In this document: positions 6,689-12,794 of the stretch, in pieces | Layout: each line of letters starts with the position of its first letter | How positions within the stretch are numbered: position 1 is the first letter of the stretch | Source of the DNA: Tepidimicrobium sp. | GTDB taxonomy: Bacteria > Bacillota > Clostridia > Tissierellales > Tepidimicrobiaceae | Direction: 5' to 3' | Assembly: GCA_012839395.1 (NCBI GenBank) | Contig: DUNJ01000143.1 | Span: forward strand, 1 to 12,794 | DNA length: 12,794 nucleotides | Notes under the pieces: generated by a model | Told to the model about the DNA's origin: nothing | The model's database searches: none | The model's input: only the letters and a program-made list of their open reading frames with translations | Translations under genes and position numbers: made by a program

Positions 6689-7375
6689 ATATCCATGGAT
6701 GACCATTCTGGCATCCCTATATTCATAACTACAGGTGGACAGAGTAATTAATTTCTCCTGTCCACCAAATTTATGTTCTTCTTTGAATAAGGATTTCTTA
6801 TTAATAGTTTCTAAATATGATAGGAATTCATTGGTAGACTTAAAATTGGTTTTTAAATAGTCGGTGCTTCCCCCTGTAATATAAACAGCAAACACCCTAT
6901 ATTTATACTTCCCTTTACCTATATCCAAATAGATATATCTATTTCGCTTATAATATGTTTCATCCTTGTAGTTTCTAAGCTCACCAAACATGGTTCCGTC
7001 TCTCATATGATGCCCATATATTATTATATTTTTATCTTTGGATATATTGTTCCGATAATCCATAAATATGGATCCATGTCTTGAGCTATTCCCATAGACA
7101 TCACGATCTAAATAATAATCATTATCCTTCCCTTGCACTACTGGATAATCAATATTGGTACCTGGGATACTTATCCATCCCATTATATCTTCATTTATAT
7201 CTTTTAGTTTTTCGATACTATTTTCATCTTCCATAAGATTTTTGTCTTTATTATATATACTGGATATTTCCCTATATGTATATTTCGACTTACTGCTACT
7301 TATTAGATAGTCGATTATAATTATTGAAGAAACTATCAATGCTATAACGCTAATAATAATTATAAGCCTTCTCAT
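6674..7375 (-). CDS. srtB: Class B sortase
   Basis: The 233-residue protein has an N-terminal membrane anchor (about 4-26) followed by a sortase B catalytic domain. WISIPGTNIDYPVVQGKDN (67-85) is typical of class B, as are YYLDRD and GSIFMDYRNN. The catalytic residues are H122 in IIYGHHM, C215 in TLSTCSYE and R223 in DARMVIHG. Length is normal (about 220-250). The start is supported by GGGAGGG about 8 bases upstream. Sortase B enzymes cleave NPxT-type signals and attach the protein to peptidoglycan. The wall-anchor protein nearest in view is the barrel protein with NPKT at its C-terminus, encoded by the convergent operon whose last gene overlaps this one by 15 bases. That enzyme-substrate pairing is inference. 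The gene has no riboswitch and appears to use its own promoter. Confidence 0.93.
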   Translation of the reverse strand: MRRLIIIISVIALIVSSIIIIDYLISSSKSKYTYREISSIYNKDKNLMEDENSIEKLKDINEDIMGWISIPGTNIDYPVVQGKDNDYYLDRDVYGNSSRHGSIFMDYRNNISKDKNIIIYGHHMRDGTMFGELRNYKDETYYKRNRYIYLDIGKGKYKYRVFAVYITGGSTDYLKTNFKSTNEFLSYLETINKKSLFKEEHKFGGQEKLITLSTCSYEYRDARMVIHGYLVLH

Positions 7376-7399
7376 ATACTCTATCCCTCCCCTGCCAAT

Positions 7400-7421
7400 A
7401 TTATATCGCTATTTTATTATA
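7400..7421 (-). promoter_or_regulatory. Possible -10 elements for srtB
   Basis: On the minus strand two perfect TATAAT sequences (7416-7421 and 7400-7405) lie 25-46 bases before the srtB start. No good TTGACA-like -35 sits at the right distance from either, so the exact promoter is uncertain. Confidence 0.3.
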
Positions 7422-7478
7422 CACTAAGAATACAAATTTTGAATTCTACATACTTCAGTTAGTCAGAAATATTCAAGG

Positions 7479-7508
7479 GTGCATTTTTAAAACTTTTTAT
7501 AGTATAAT
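7479..7508 (+). promoter_or_regulatory. Possible mnmA promoter
   Basis: A perfect TATAAT (7503-7508) lies 46 bases before the mnmA ATG. The best -35 candidate is a weak GTGCAT (7479-7484) at 18-base spacing. The -10 is convincing on its own and the -35 is not. Confidence 0.35.
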
Positions 7509-7554
7509 ACCTTATAGGCATATAATAATTTTATAGAAGGAGTAGTTATAACTT

Positions 7555-8667
7555 ATGAAAAAAAGAGTAGTACTAGGAATGAGTGGAGGAGTGGATTCAT
7601 CCGTTTCAGCCCTATTGCTTAAAAAAGCGGGATACGAAGTAATAAGCCTATTTATGAAGAACTGGGATGAAAAAGATGAATCGGGAGTATGCACAGCTGC
7701 TGAGGATTCTGAAGATGCTAGGAGGGTAGCTAGTCAATTGGATATTCCCTTTTATCCCATAAACTTTGAAGAGGAGTATTGGGATAGGGTTTTCACCTAT
7801 TTTCTCAATGAATACAAGAAAGGTAGGACCCCTAATCCAGATGTAATGTGCAACCAGGAAATAAAGTTTAATGCATTTTTAGATTATGCATTGAAGCTGG
7901 ATGCAGACTATATAGCTATGGGCCATTATGCTCAGGTGGAAAAAAGAAATGGGGATTATTACCTCTTAAGGGGTAAGGATGAAAATAAGGATCAAAGCTA
8001 TTTTTTATCCAGAATAGGACAAAAAGCACTTTCTAAAACCATATTCCCCATAGGTCATTTGAAAAAAGATGAAGTTAGAAAGTTGGCCAAAGAGCATAAC
8101 CTATATACTGCCACAAAAAAGGATTCAACGGGAATATGCTTTATAGGTGAGAGAAATTTTGATGAATTCTTGGATAGATACCTATTATCCAAGGAAGGGG
8201 ATATAGTAGATGTGGATGGGGATGTATTGGGCCGCCATAGCGGACTTATCCACTACACGCTAGGTCAAAGGAGGGGCATAGGCATTGGTGGAATAGGAAC
8301 TGGAGAACCCTGGTTTGTAGCTGGAAAGGATCTTAAGAATAATATACTATATGTAGCTCAGGGGAAGGATCATCCTGCTCTATTTTCTACCTCCATGATC
8401 GGGGAAGACCCCTCATGGATATTGGAAAAAACCCCAAAAACGCCTTTAAGATGTACAGCTAAGTTTAGATATAGACAAAAAGATGTACCGGTAACAGTAG
8501 ATATGTTGAATGATGGGAACGTCTATATAAAATATGATGAACCCAGCAAAGCAGTAACACCAGGACAAGCGGCGGTGTTGTATCAAGGTGAGGTATGCCT
8601 AGGAAGCTGCATAATAAAATCTACAGAGCCATTGGATAAAAAGTATTCTTATATCCATGGAATTTAG
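7555..8667 (+). CDS. mnmA: tRNA-specific 2-thiouridylase MnmA
   Basis: MnmA thiolates uridine 34 of the tRNAs for Lys, Glu and Gln in the cytoplasm, activating the base with ATP and receiving sulfur from a cysteine desulfurase. The 370-residue product is full length for the family. The N-type PP-loop GMSGGVDSS (8-16) binds ATP. The two catalytic cysteines are C99 in PDVMCN and C195 in STGICFIGER. NPDVMCNQEIKF, MGHYAQ and KDQSYFLSR are family signatures, and the C-terminal part (about 280-365) is the usual beta-barrel domain with FRYRQ and TPGQAAVLY. GAAGGAG lies 12 bases before the ATG, a rather long spacing. The gene is monocistronic here, with the sortase gene divergent upstream and mvaK2 convergent 7 bases downstream. 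No desulfurase gene is adjacent. Confidence 0.97.
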   Translation: MKKRVVLGMSGGVDSSVSALLLKKAGYEVISLFMKNWDEKDESGVCTAAEDSEDARRVASQLDIPFYPINFEEEYWDRVFTYFLNEYKKGRTPNPDVMCNQEIKFNAFLDYALKLDADYIAMGHYAQVEKRNGDYYLLRGKDENKDQSYFLSRIGQKALSKTIFPIGHLKKDEVRKLAKEHNLYTATKKDSTGICFIGERNFDEFLDRYLLSKEGDIVDVDGDVLGRHSGLIHYTLGQRRGIGIGGIGTGEPWFVAGKDLKNNILYVAQGKDHPALFSTSMIGEDPSWILEKTPKTPLRCTAKFRYRQKDVPVTVDMLNDGNVYIKYDEPSKAVTPGQAAVLYQGEVCLGSCIIKSTEPLDKKYSYIHGI

Positions 8668-8674
8668 ATTGAGA

Positions 8675-9736
8675 CTAATAATATGCTACCTTTACAGGTA
8701 AATAGGTAATCCCCACCTTTTCCCATTCATATATTAGTTGAGGCAAATATCGATCATCTTGAAAGATAACGATGCCACAATCCCCTCCACCTGCACCAGA
8801 TGATTTAGCTGCACCTCCCAGCTTTATAGCTGTATCGCACAAACTGGTCAATAATGGGGTTTCAATTGGCAAAGCTAATTCATCACTTAAGTGGGCTAAT
8901 AGTTTCCTGTTTATTTCAATTTGTTTCTTAATTCCTTGAATATCCCATTTTTTAAAAGCATAAATCATATCTTTTACACATCTATCGCTATTCTTTAAGA
9001 AATCCTCATATGCTATGCTATCATCTACTTGTCTTTTATAGATATTACTCACCAAATTGGTAGTGCTAGCTGGCCTTCCCGTCCAGCCCACTGCCAATTT
9101 CAACCCTGTGGGTGGCACTAGGGTTTCAATGGAAAGCTTAGGCCACCTTTGCTCTAGCAATTGAGCAATTGACATCCTTCCCACCTGCCTTAATACCCAA
9201 TCCCTATCAAACGTAGTAAAAGCAATCCATCCACCGAAAACGCTAGTACCAATATCCGCGCAGGAGCTATTGGCGTTGACAGCTAGGCTAGCTAATGCCG
9301 ATAACTTAAACAACTCCATATCGGATATTGGAATTTCATAATATATACATAACGCCTTTATAGTGGCCACCGTAACGGCGGCGCTGGAGCCCAACCCATA
9401 CTTTATTCCATCCTTACTTTCTAGCTGACTAAATATATTTATCTTATAAAATTTCAATTTCTTCCCCAATTCCTTCGTATACTTTTCAACCGTATTGATT
9501 GCGGATAGAACATATGCAAAGGATTTGTTTGGTTGAGAGGAAAATACCTGGCCATCCTTTCTCAACCATGATATGGATTCCCCTCCATAAGAAGTGATCC
9601 TTCCCTCGTCGGATGTCTCCAGCAATGAAACTTTAATAAATCTATTTACCGCCACCAAAATCGCTGTATGACCCGGTTCCAACACCGCATACTCCCCAGC
9701 TATAAATAGTTTCCCTGGTGCAAATGTTTCAATCAT
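8675..9736 (-). CDS. mvaK2: Phosphomevalonate kinase (GHMP family)
   Basis: This enzyme phosphorylates 5-phosphomevalonate to the diphosphate in the mevalonate route to isopentenyl diphosphate. The 353-residue protein shows all three GHMP kinase motifs: APGKLFIAGEYAVLEPG (6-22), the ATP-binding GLGSSAAV (114-121) and the C-terminal KSSGAGGGDCGIVIF (311-325). SSCADIGTSVFGGW (157-170) and AVGWTGRPAST (215-225) point to phosphomevalonate kinase rather than mevalonate kinase or the decarboxylase. Length fits (about 335-370). AAGGAG lies 8 bases before the ATG. It follows metQ by 30 bases with no terminator visible between them, so it is probably the last gene of the methionine T-box operon. No other mevalonate gene is in view, which is unusual because these genes are often clustered. 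Confidence 0.92.
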   Translation of the reverse strand: MIETFAPGKLFIAGEYAVLEPGHTAILVAVNRFIKVSLLETSDEGRITSYGGESISWLRKDGQVFSSQPNKSFAYVLSAINTVEKYTKELGKKLKFYKINIFSQLESKDGIKYGLGSSAAVTVATIKALCIYYEIPISDMELFKLSALASLAVNANSSCADIGTSVFGGWIAFTTFDRDWVLRQVGRMSIAQLLEQRWPKLSIETLVPPTGLKLAVGWTGRPASTTNLVSNIYKRQVDDSIAYEDFLKNSDRCVKDMIYAFKKWDIQGIKKQIEINRKLLAHLSDELALPIETPLLTSLCDTAIKLGGAAKSSGAGGGDCGIVIFQDDRYLPQLIYEWEKVGITYLPVKVAYY

Positions 9737-9766
9737 ATTTACATCTCCTTAAGATGCTAATAAATA

Positions 9767-10591
9767 TTACCAGTTTGGAATCTGTGATCCCTTATATATT
9801 CTGTTTATTATCTCCTTTACCTCATCGGTATGGTATAATTCTAATAGTTTTTTCAAATTAGGATCATCCTTATCTTCAGTTCTTGCTGCAAATATGTTTA
9901 TATATGGTTTAGTATTTTCATCTACCGGTTCTAAAAACACAGAATCCTCCGTTGGAATAAATCCTGCATCTACCGCAATGGTACTATTTATTATGGATAA
10001 TTCCACATCTTCTAACATCCTAGGAGTGGTGGCCGCCTCCACCTCTATGATATCGAGGTTTAATGGGTTTTTTATAATATCTTGAAGAGTTGGCAACCCC
10101 TCTACATCAGGATCCAATTCTATCAATCCAGCAGTCTGTAACAACACAAGGGATCTACCCCTATTGGTCTCATCATTAGGTATAGCTATTTTTGCCCCCT
10201 CTGTTACATCCTCTATGCTTTCAACCTTTTCTGAATATAGCCCTAAAGGCGCTATTATGGTCTCCCCGATAGCGGTTAGGTCCAAGTCATGATCCTCTAT
10301 AAACTGATCAAAAAATGCATAGTGCTGAAAAGCGTTTATATCTATTTCCCCTTCGGCTAAAGCCAAATTAGGTCTTGTATAATCTGAAAAGCTTACAATC
10401 TCCAATGTAATACCTTCTTCGGCCAATTGTTCCTTCAGATAAGTCCATTCTTCCGTCTCTGGTCCCGTTATTCCCAGTTTTATTATCTTTTCCTCATCTT
10501 CAGTAGTAGCAACTTGGTTACCGCATGCTGAAAGAGCAGTTGCTAATAGTAATAATGCCAACAATACAATCCCCAATTTTGTTTTTTCCAT
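9767..10591 (-). CDS. metQ: Methionine ABC transporter substrate-binding lipoprotein MetQ
   Basis: The 274-residue lipoprotein has signal peptide 1-22 with lipobox LSAC (C23), and a mature NlpA/MetQ-family domain from about residue 36. Family landmarks are IKLGITGPETEEW (about 37-49), the DINAFQHYAFFDQFI region (about 83-97), IAPLGLYSEKV, AKIAIPNDETNRGRSL and the C-terminal IPNW. It captures methionine outside the membrane and delivers it to MetI. AAGGAGAGG lies 6 bases before the ATG and the gene starts 15 bases after metI. The MetQ family also includes binders of other amino acids or dipeptides, but the adjacent metNI and the Met-type T-box support methionine. Confidence 0.95.
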   Translation of the reverse strand: MEKTKLGIVLLALLLLATALSACGNQVATTEDEEKIIKLGITGPETEEWTYLKEQLAEEGITLEIVSFSDYTRPNLALAEGEIDINAFQHYAFFDQFIEDHDLDLTAIGETIIAPLGLYSEKVESIEDVTEGAKIAIPNDETNRGRSLVLLQTAGLIELDPDVEGLPTLQDIIKNPLNLDIIEVEAATTPRMLEDVELSIINSTIAVDAGFIPTEDSVFLEPVDENTKPYINIFAARTEDKDDPNLKKLLELYHTDEVKEIINRIYKGSQIPNW

Positions 10592-10606
10592 ATCTATCCT
10601 CTCCTT

Positions 10607-11287
10607 TTAACGTTCTATTCTTTTTAATATTAAATTCCCTACTCCTTGAATAATGGATACAAATATCAGTATGATTATTATGGTTACATAGGTTATATCC
10701 ATTTGAAATCTTTGATACCCATATCTTATAGCAAAGTCCCCTAAACCACCTCCCCCAATAGCACCAGCCATAGCCGATAGGCCTATTAAACTTATTAAAG
10801 TTATAGTAATTCCCCTCACTATTCCTGGCAATCCTTCCCTCAGATAGACTCTAAATATTATATCTAAAGGTCCTGAACCCATAGCCTGAGCTGCCTCTAT
10901 TACTCCTCTATCCACCTCCATCAATGCAGTTTCTATCTGCCTAGAAAAGAAGGGAACGGTTCCAAATACCAGGGGAACTATGGCACCTCTAGTGCCTATG
11001 GCAGAACCCACTATCACCCTGGTTAAAGGAATCAATGCCCCTATTAATATTATGAAGGGAATACTCCTAAAAAAATTGATTATCTTACTTAGAATGCCAT
11101 GAATGGTATTATTTTCCAATATATTCCCCCTGCTGGTAACTACTAAAAAAACCCCTATTATGGTACCTAAAATTAGCGATATTGCTCCTGATATAGATAC
11201 CATTACTATAGTCTCACCTATGCTCTTCAGCAATTCCACCTTGTTATCAAGAACATTTGGCACATACCTTAGAAGTATCTGCTCCAT
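10607..11287 (-). CDS. metI: Methionine ABC transporter permease MetI
   Basis: The 226-residue permease has about five membrane segments (about 23-50, 65-90, 95-115, 155-180 and 198-220). The ABC permease coupling loop EAAQAMGSGPLDIIFRVYLREG (about 131-152, quoted here by its ends EAAQAMG and YLREG) contacts MetN. SIPFIILIGALIPLTR and SAMAGAIGGGGLGDFAIRYG are characteristic of MetI. Length is normal (about 215-230). GGAGG lies 9 bases before the ATG, and the start is 41 bases inside metN, indicating coupled translation. Confidence 0.95.
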   Translation of the reverse strand: MEQILLRYVPNVLDNKVELLKSIGETIVMVSISGAISLILGTIIGVFLVVTSRGNILENNTIHGILSKIINFFRSIPFIILIGALIPLTRVIVGSAIGTRGAIVPLVFGTVPFFSRQIETALMEVDRGVIEAAQAMGSGPLDIIFRVYLREGLPGIVRGITITLISLIGLSAMAGAIGGGGLGDFAIRYGYQRFQMDITYVTIIIILIFVSIIQGVGNLILKRIER

Positions 11288-12314
11288 GATCCAACACCTC
11301 CACTATTAATCCTTTTCCCTTGAAATAGTCCATAAATCTTTGTATATCCCCCCTGCCTCCACTAAGTAAAATTATCATTTCCCCTGTAGGGGTGTTTCCC
11401 AATATCTCTATATTTCCATATAATATGCTTGCATCTACTTCATATCTTCTGGAGCCCTTTGATAATAACGCTTCTGCAGTAGATTTCCCCACATACACTA
11501 CCCTAGCCAATACATCGCCTTCCTCGATATTAAATATATTTTCACCTTCATTCAATATCTCATATATCCTGTTCCTATTAGTAGCAGTATCTATAAACTC
11601 TTTAGTGGTTTCATGGACCGGCTGGGTAAATACCCGGGCCACTGTGCCCTCCTCTATAATTTGCCCATCCTCCATTACACTCACTCTATCGCATATCTTT
11701 TTGATTACAGCCATCTCATGTGTAATCAAAACTATTGTCAGGTTCAATTTATTCTTCAGCTCTCTCAAGAGCTCTAATATGGAATCCGTGGTCTTTGGAT
11801 CCAATGCAGATGTAGCCTCATCACATAATAACACCTCAGGATTATTGGCAAGAGCCCTAGCTATAGCGACCCTCTGTTTCTGTCCTCCGCTCAATTCAGA
11901 TGGATAAGCCTTTACCCTATCTTCAAGCCCTACTAATTCCAGTAACTCCAATACCTTTTCCCTTTCCTCTTCCTTGGAAAGCCTCGATCCCTTTAAAGGA
12001 TAGGCTATATTTCCATATACACTTCTGGAATTAAATAGATTAAAGTGTTGAAATATCATACCCATCTTTTTCCTACGATCCCTTAAATCCCTCTCTCTTA
12101 GCGTAGTTAAATCTTCCCCCTTAAATAGGATTTTTCCTTTAGTTGGTCTCTCAAGTAGATTGATACATCTTACCAATGTGGATTTTCCGGCACCTGAATA
12201 CCCTATTATTCCGTGTATTTCTCCTCTATTAATCTTTAAGGATACATCCTTAATCGCCTGTATTTTGGTTTTACCGTTATCAAATACCTTTGTTGCTCCA
12301 ATTATTTCAATCAA
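11247..12314 (-). CDS. metN: Methionine ABC transporter ATP-binding protein MetN
   Basis: The 355-residue ATPase drives methionine import with MetI and MetQ. Walker A is GYSGAGKST (38-46), with FQHFNLF around the Q-loop (Q89), signature LSGGQ (141-145), Walker B VLLCDEA (E166) and switch H199. A C-terminal NIL (ACT-like) domain spans about 265-341; in characterised MetN it binds methionine and trans-inhibits the pump. The start is a TTG with AAGGGGG 7 bases upstream. The last 13 residues, ending VCAKCS, extend beyond the usual NIL end and lie in the stretch that overlaps metI. Expression is probably controlled by the T-box leader immediately upstream. Confidence 0.96.
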   Translation of the reverse strand: MIEIIGATKVFDNGKTKIQAIKDVSLKINRGEIHGIIGYSGAGKSTLVRCINLLERPTKGKILFKGEDLTTLRERDLRDRRKKMGMIFQHFNLFNSRSVYGNIAYPLKGSRLSKEEEREKVLELLELVGLEDRVKAYPSELSGGQKQRVAIARALANNPEVLLCDEATSALDPKTTDSILELLRELKNKLNLTIVLITHEMAVIKKICDRVSVMEDGQIIEEGTVARVFTQPVHETTKEFIDTATNRNRIYEILNEGENIFNIEEGDVLARVVYVGKSTAEALLSKGSRRYEVDASILYGNIEILGNTPTGEMIILLSGGRGDIQRFMDYFKGKGLIVEVLDHGADTSKVCAKCS

Positions 12315-12365
12315 ATCGATACCCCCTTATTAGATTATATCTAGCCAATCATCAAGTTTATCAAT

Positions 12366-12411
12366 AAAAAAGCTTTCATCCTTTTGCAAATATGCAAAGG
12401 GACGAAAGCTT
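12366..12411 (-). terminator. T-box-controlled intrinsic terminator
   Basis: On the minus strand AAGCTTTC (from 12411) pairs with GAAAGCTT (ending 12370), extended by GTCC/GGAT and CTTTGCA/TGCAAAAG around the loop TATT. This makes a helix of about 18 bp with one mismatch, followed by a T-run (12371-12366). It lies 52 bases before the metN start. Its 5' side overlaps the region needed for the T-box antiterminator, as expected. Confidence 0.92.
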
Positions 12412-12665
12412 CGTGTTACCACCCTAAGTTCATACCTACCTCGCGATAGGTACCTCATCAAGTACGCAGGATATATGTATCCATCAATACTCTAGCACTA
12501 TAACGTGTGCACACGTGGGTACCTAATCACACCTTCGATACCCAGACTCCAAGACCATGTTCAGCTTGCTATCCTCCGTTCCTTCTCACCGACCGGAACT
12601 CTCTGTACGAGTATTCGCATGCCTACTCTTCTTTTCCTAGTCTTTACCAATACATATTGAAGTTA
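12412..12665 (-). promoter_or_regulatory. T-box leader, methionine (AUG) specifier, upstream of metNIQ-mvaK2
   Basis: Read on the minus strand, the leader contains the Stem I distal features GAGAG and CGGTGAGAAGG (12591-12581), and then GAACATGGTCTTGGAG, where GAAC is followed by the specifier ATG (12558-12556). A hairpin with CACGTGTGCACACG and another with TACCT...AGGTA follow. The T-box itself reads AGGGTGGTAACACG (12425-12412). The UGGU in the bulge would pair with an ACCA tRNA end, consistent with A73 of methionine tRNA. Uncharged tRNA-Met would stabilise the antiterminator and allow transcription. The T-box differs from the common AGGGTGGNACCGCG at two positions. The first base is placed from the promoter and is approximate. 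Confidence 0.9.
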
Positions 12666-12671
12666 CCTAGA

Positions 12672-12700
12672 AGTATAGCAATCTTTTTCCATTCTGTCAA
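12672..12700 (-). promoter_or_regulatory. Promoter of the metNIQ-mvaK2 operon
   Basis: On the minus strand a perfect TTGACA (12700-12695) and TATACT (12677-12672) are separated by exactly 17 bases. Transcription would begin near 12665, just before the T-box Stem I. Confidence 0.87.
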
Positions 12701-12723
12701 CAAAAATCTTTATTTTGTATGAT
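12694..12723 (+). promoter_or_regulatory. Possible divergent promoter overlapping the met promoter
   Basis: On the plus strand CTGTCA (12694-12699) and TATGAT (12718-12723) are 18 bases apart. The -35 shares bases with the opposite-strand TTGACA. If real, it would transcribe a gene starting at the right edge. The matches are partial. Confidence 0.25.
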
Positions 12724-12734
12724 TATTCTATGAT

Positions 12735-12771
12735 AATGTCATATTAAATTCATTCTGATAAAATGTCATAT
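12735..12771. repeat. 10-bp direct repeat upstream of a possible gene at the right edge
   Basis: AATGTCATAT occurs exactly at 12735-12744 and 12762-12771, 27 bases apart start to start, each preceded by GATA within a few bases. The pair lies between the divergent promoter candidate and an AAGGGAG (12777-12783) that looks like a ribosome site for a gene starting at 12793 or beyond. It could be an operator. Confidence 0.45.
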
Positions 12772-12794
12772 ATGAGAAGGGAGATATTTAATAT

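Noticed and set aside
8687..8700. TACCT/AGGTA inverted repeat as a bidirectional terminator between mnmA and mvaK2
   Set aside because: The stem is only 5 bp, it has no adjacent T-run on either side, and it lies inside the mvaK2 coding end.
11392..11907. Plus-strand open frame of 171 codons inside metN
   Set aside because: It is antisense to the MetN ATPase motifs and carries no recognisable features.
12503..12516. Perfect palindrome ACGTGTGCACACGT as an operator or restriction-type site
   Set aside because: It falls within the T-box leader between Stem I and the antiterminator and is better explained as an RNA hairpin there.
12507..12722. Open plus-strand frame of 71 codons in the right leader region
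   Set aside because: It runs antisense through the T-box Stem I and promoter, and the conserved RNA elements account for the sequence.

Overview
The window looks like chromosome of a low-GC, Gram-positive anaerobe, most likely a member of the Clostridia/Tissierellia. The evidence is AT-rich DNA with heavy ATA/AGA/AGG codon use, strong AGGAGG-type ribosome sites with occasional TTG starts, lipoprotein signal peptides, a class B sortase, a T-box leader and a cobalamin riboswitch. No rRNA, tRNA, CRISPR array or insertion sequence was seen. The left edge cuts a small minus-strand gene, and the right edge probably lies just before the start of another gene.

Left part (1-6688). Two small minus-strand genes (one cut, one small membrane protein) diverge from a five-gene plus-strand operon. 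The operon has a near-consensus promoter (611-640), a cobalamin riboswitch (661-819) and a switchable terminator (870-905). It encodes: (1) a secreted protein with a terpenoid-cyclase-like alpha/alpha-barrel domain, two helical stalk repeats and a C-terminal NPKT class-B sorting signal; (2) a DUF4430 lipoprotein, the fold of the C-terminal beta-domain of transcobalamin and intrinsic factor; (3) an ECF transporter T component; (4) a fused double ATPase; and (5) a CbrT-like substrate-binding S component. The last four genes are tightly packed or overlapping. My reading is a corrinoid scavenging system in which a transcobalamin-like binder is split into a wall-anchored alpha-domain protein and a membrane-tethered beta-domain lipoprotein, which feed an ECF importer. 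A class B sortase gene (6674-7375, minus) meets the operon tail to tail and is the obvious candidate to anchor the barrel protein. This layout parallels the wall-anchored, SrtB-dependent heme relay of Isd systems, but for cobalamin. It is the most interesting part of the window.

Middle (7376-8667). A short intergenic region carries possible promoters for srtB (minus) and mnmA (plus). MnmA is the housekeeping tRNA-U34 thiolase.

Right part (8675-12794). A minus-strand operon starts from a consensus promoter (12672-12700) and a methionine-type T-box leader with an AUG specifier and an intrinsic terminator. It encodes the methionine ABC importer MetN-MetI-MetQ. Thirty bases after metQ, and apparently in the same transcript, lies phosphomevalonate kinase (mvaK2), an isoprenoid gene with no evident link to methionine and no mevalonate-pathway neighbours in view. 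The last 75 bases hold a 10-bp direct repeat and a ribosome-site-like sequence, suggesting a divergent gene starting at or beyond the right edge.
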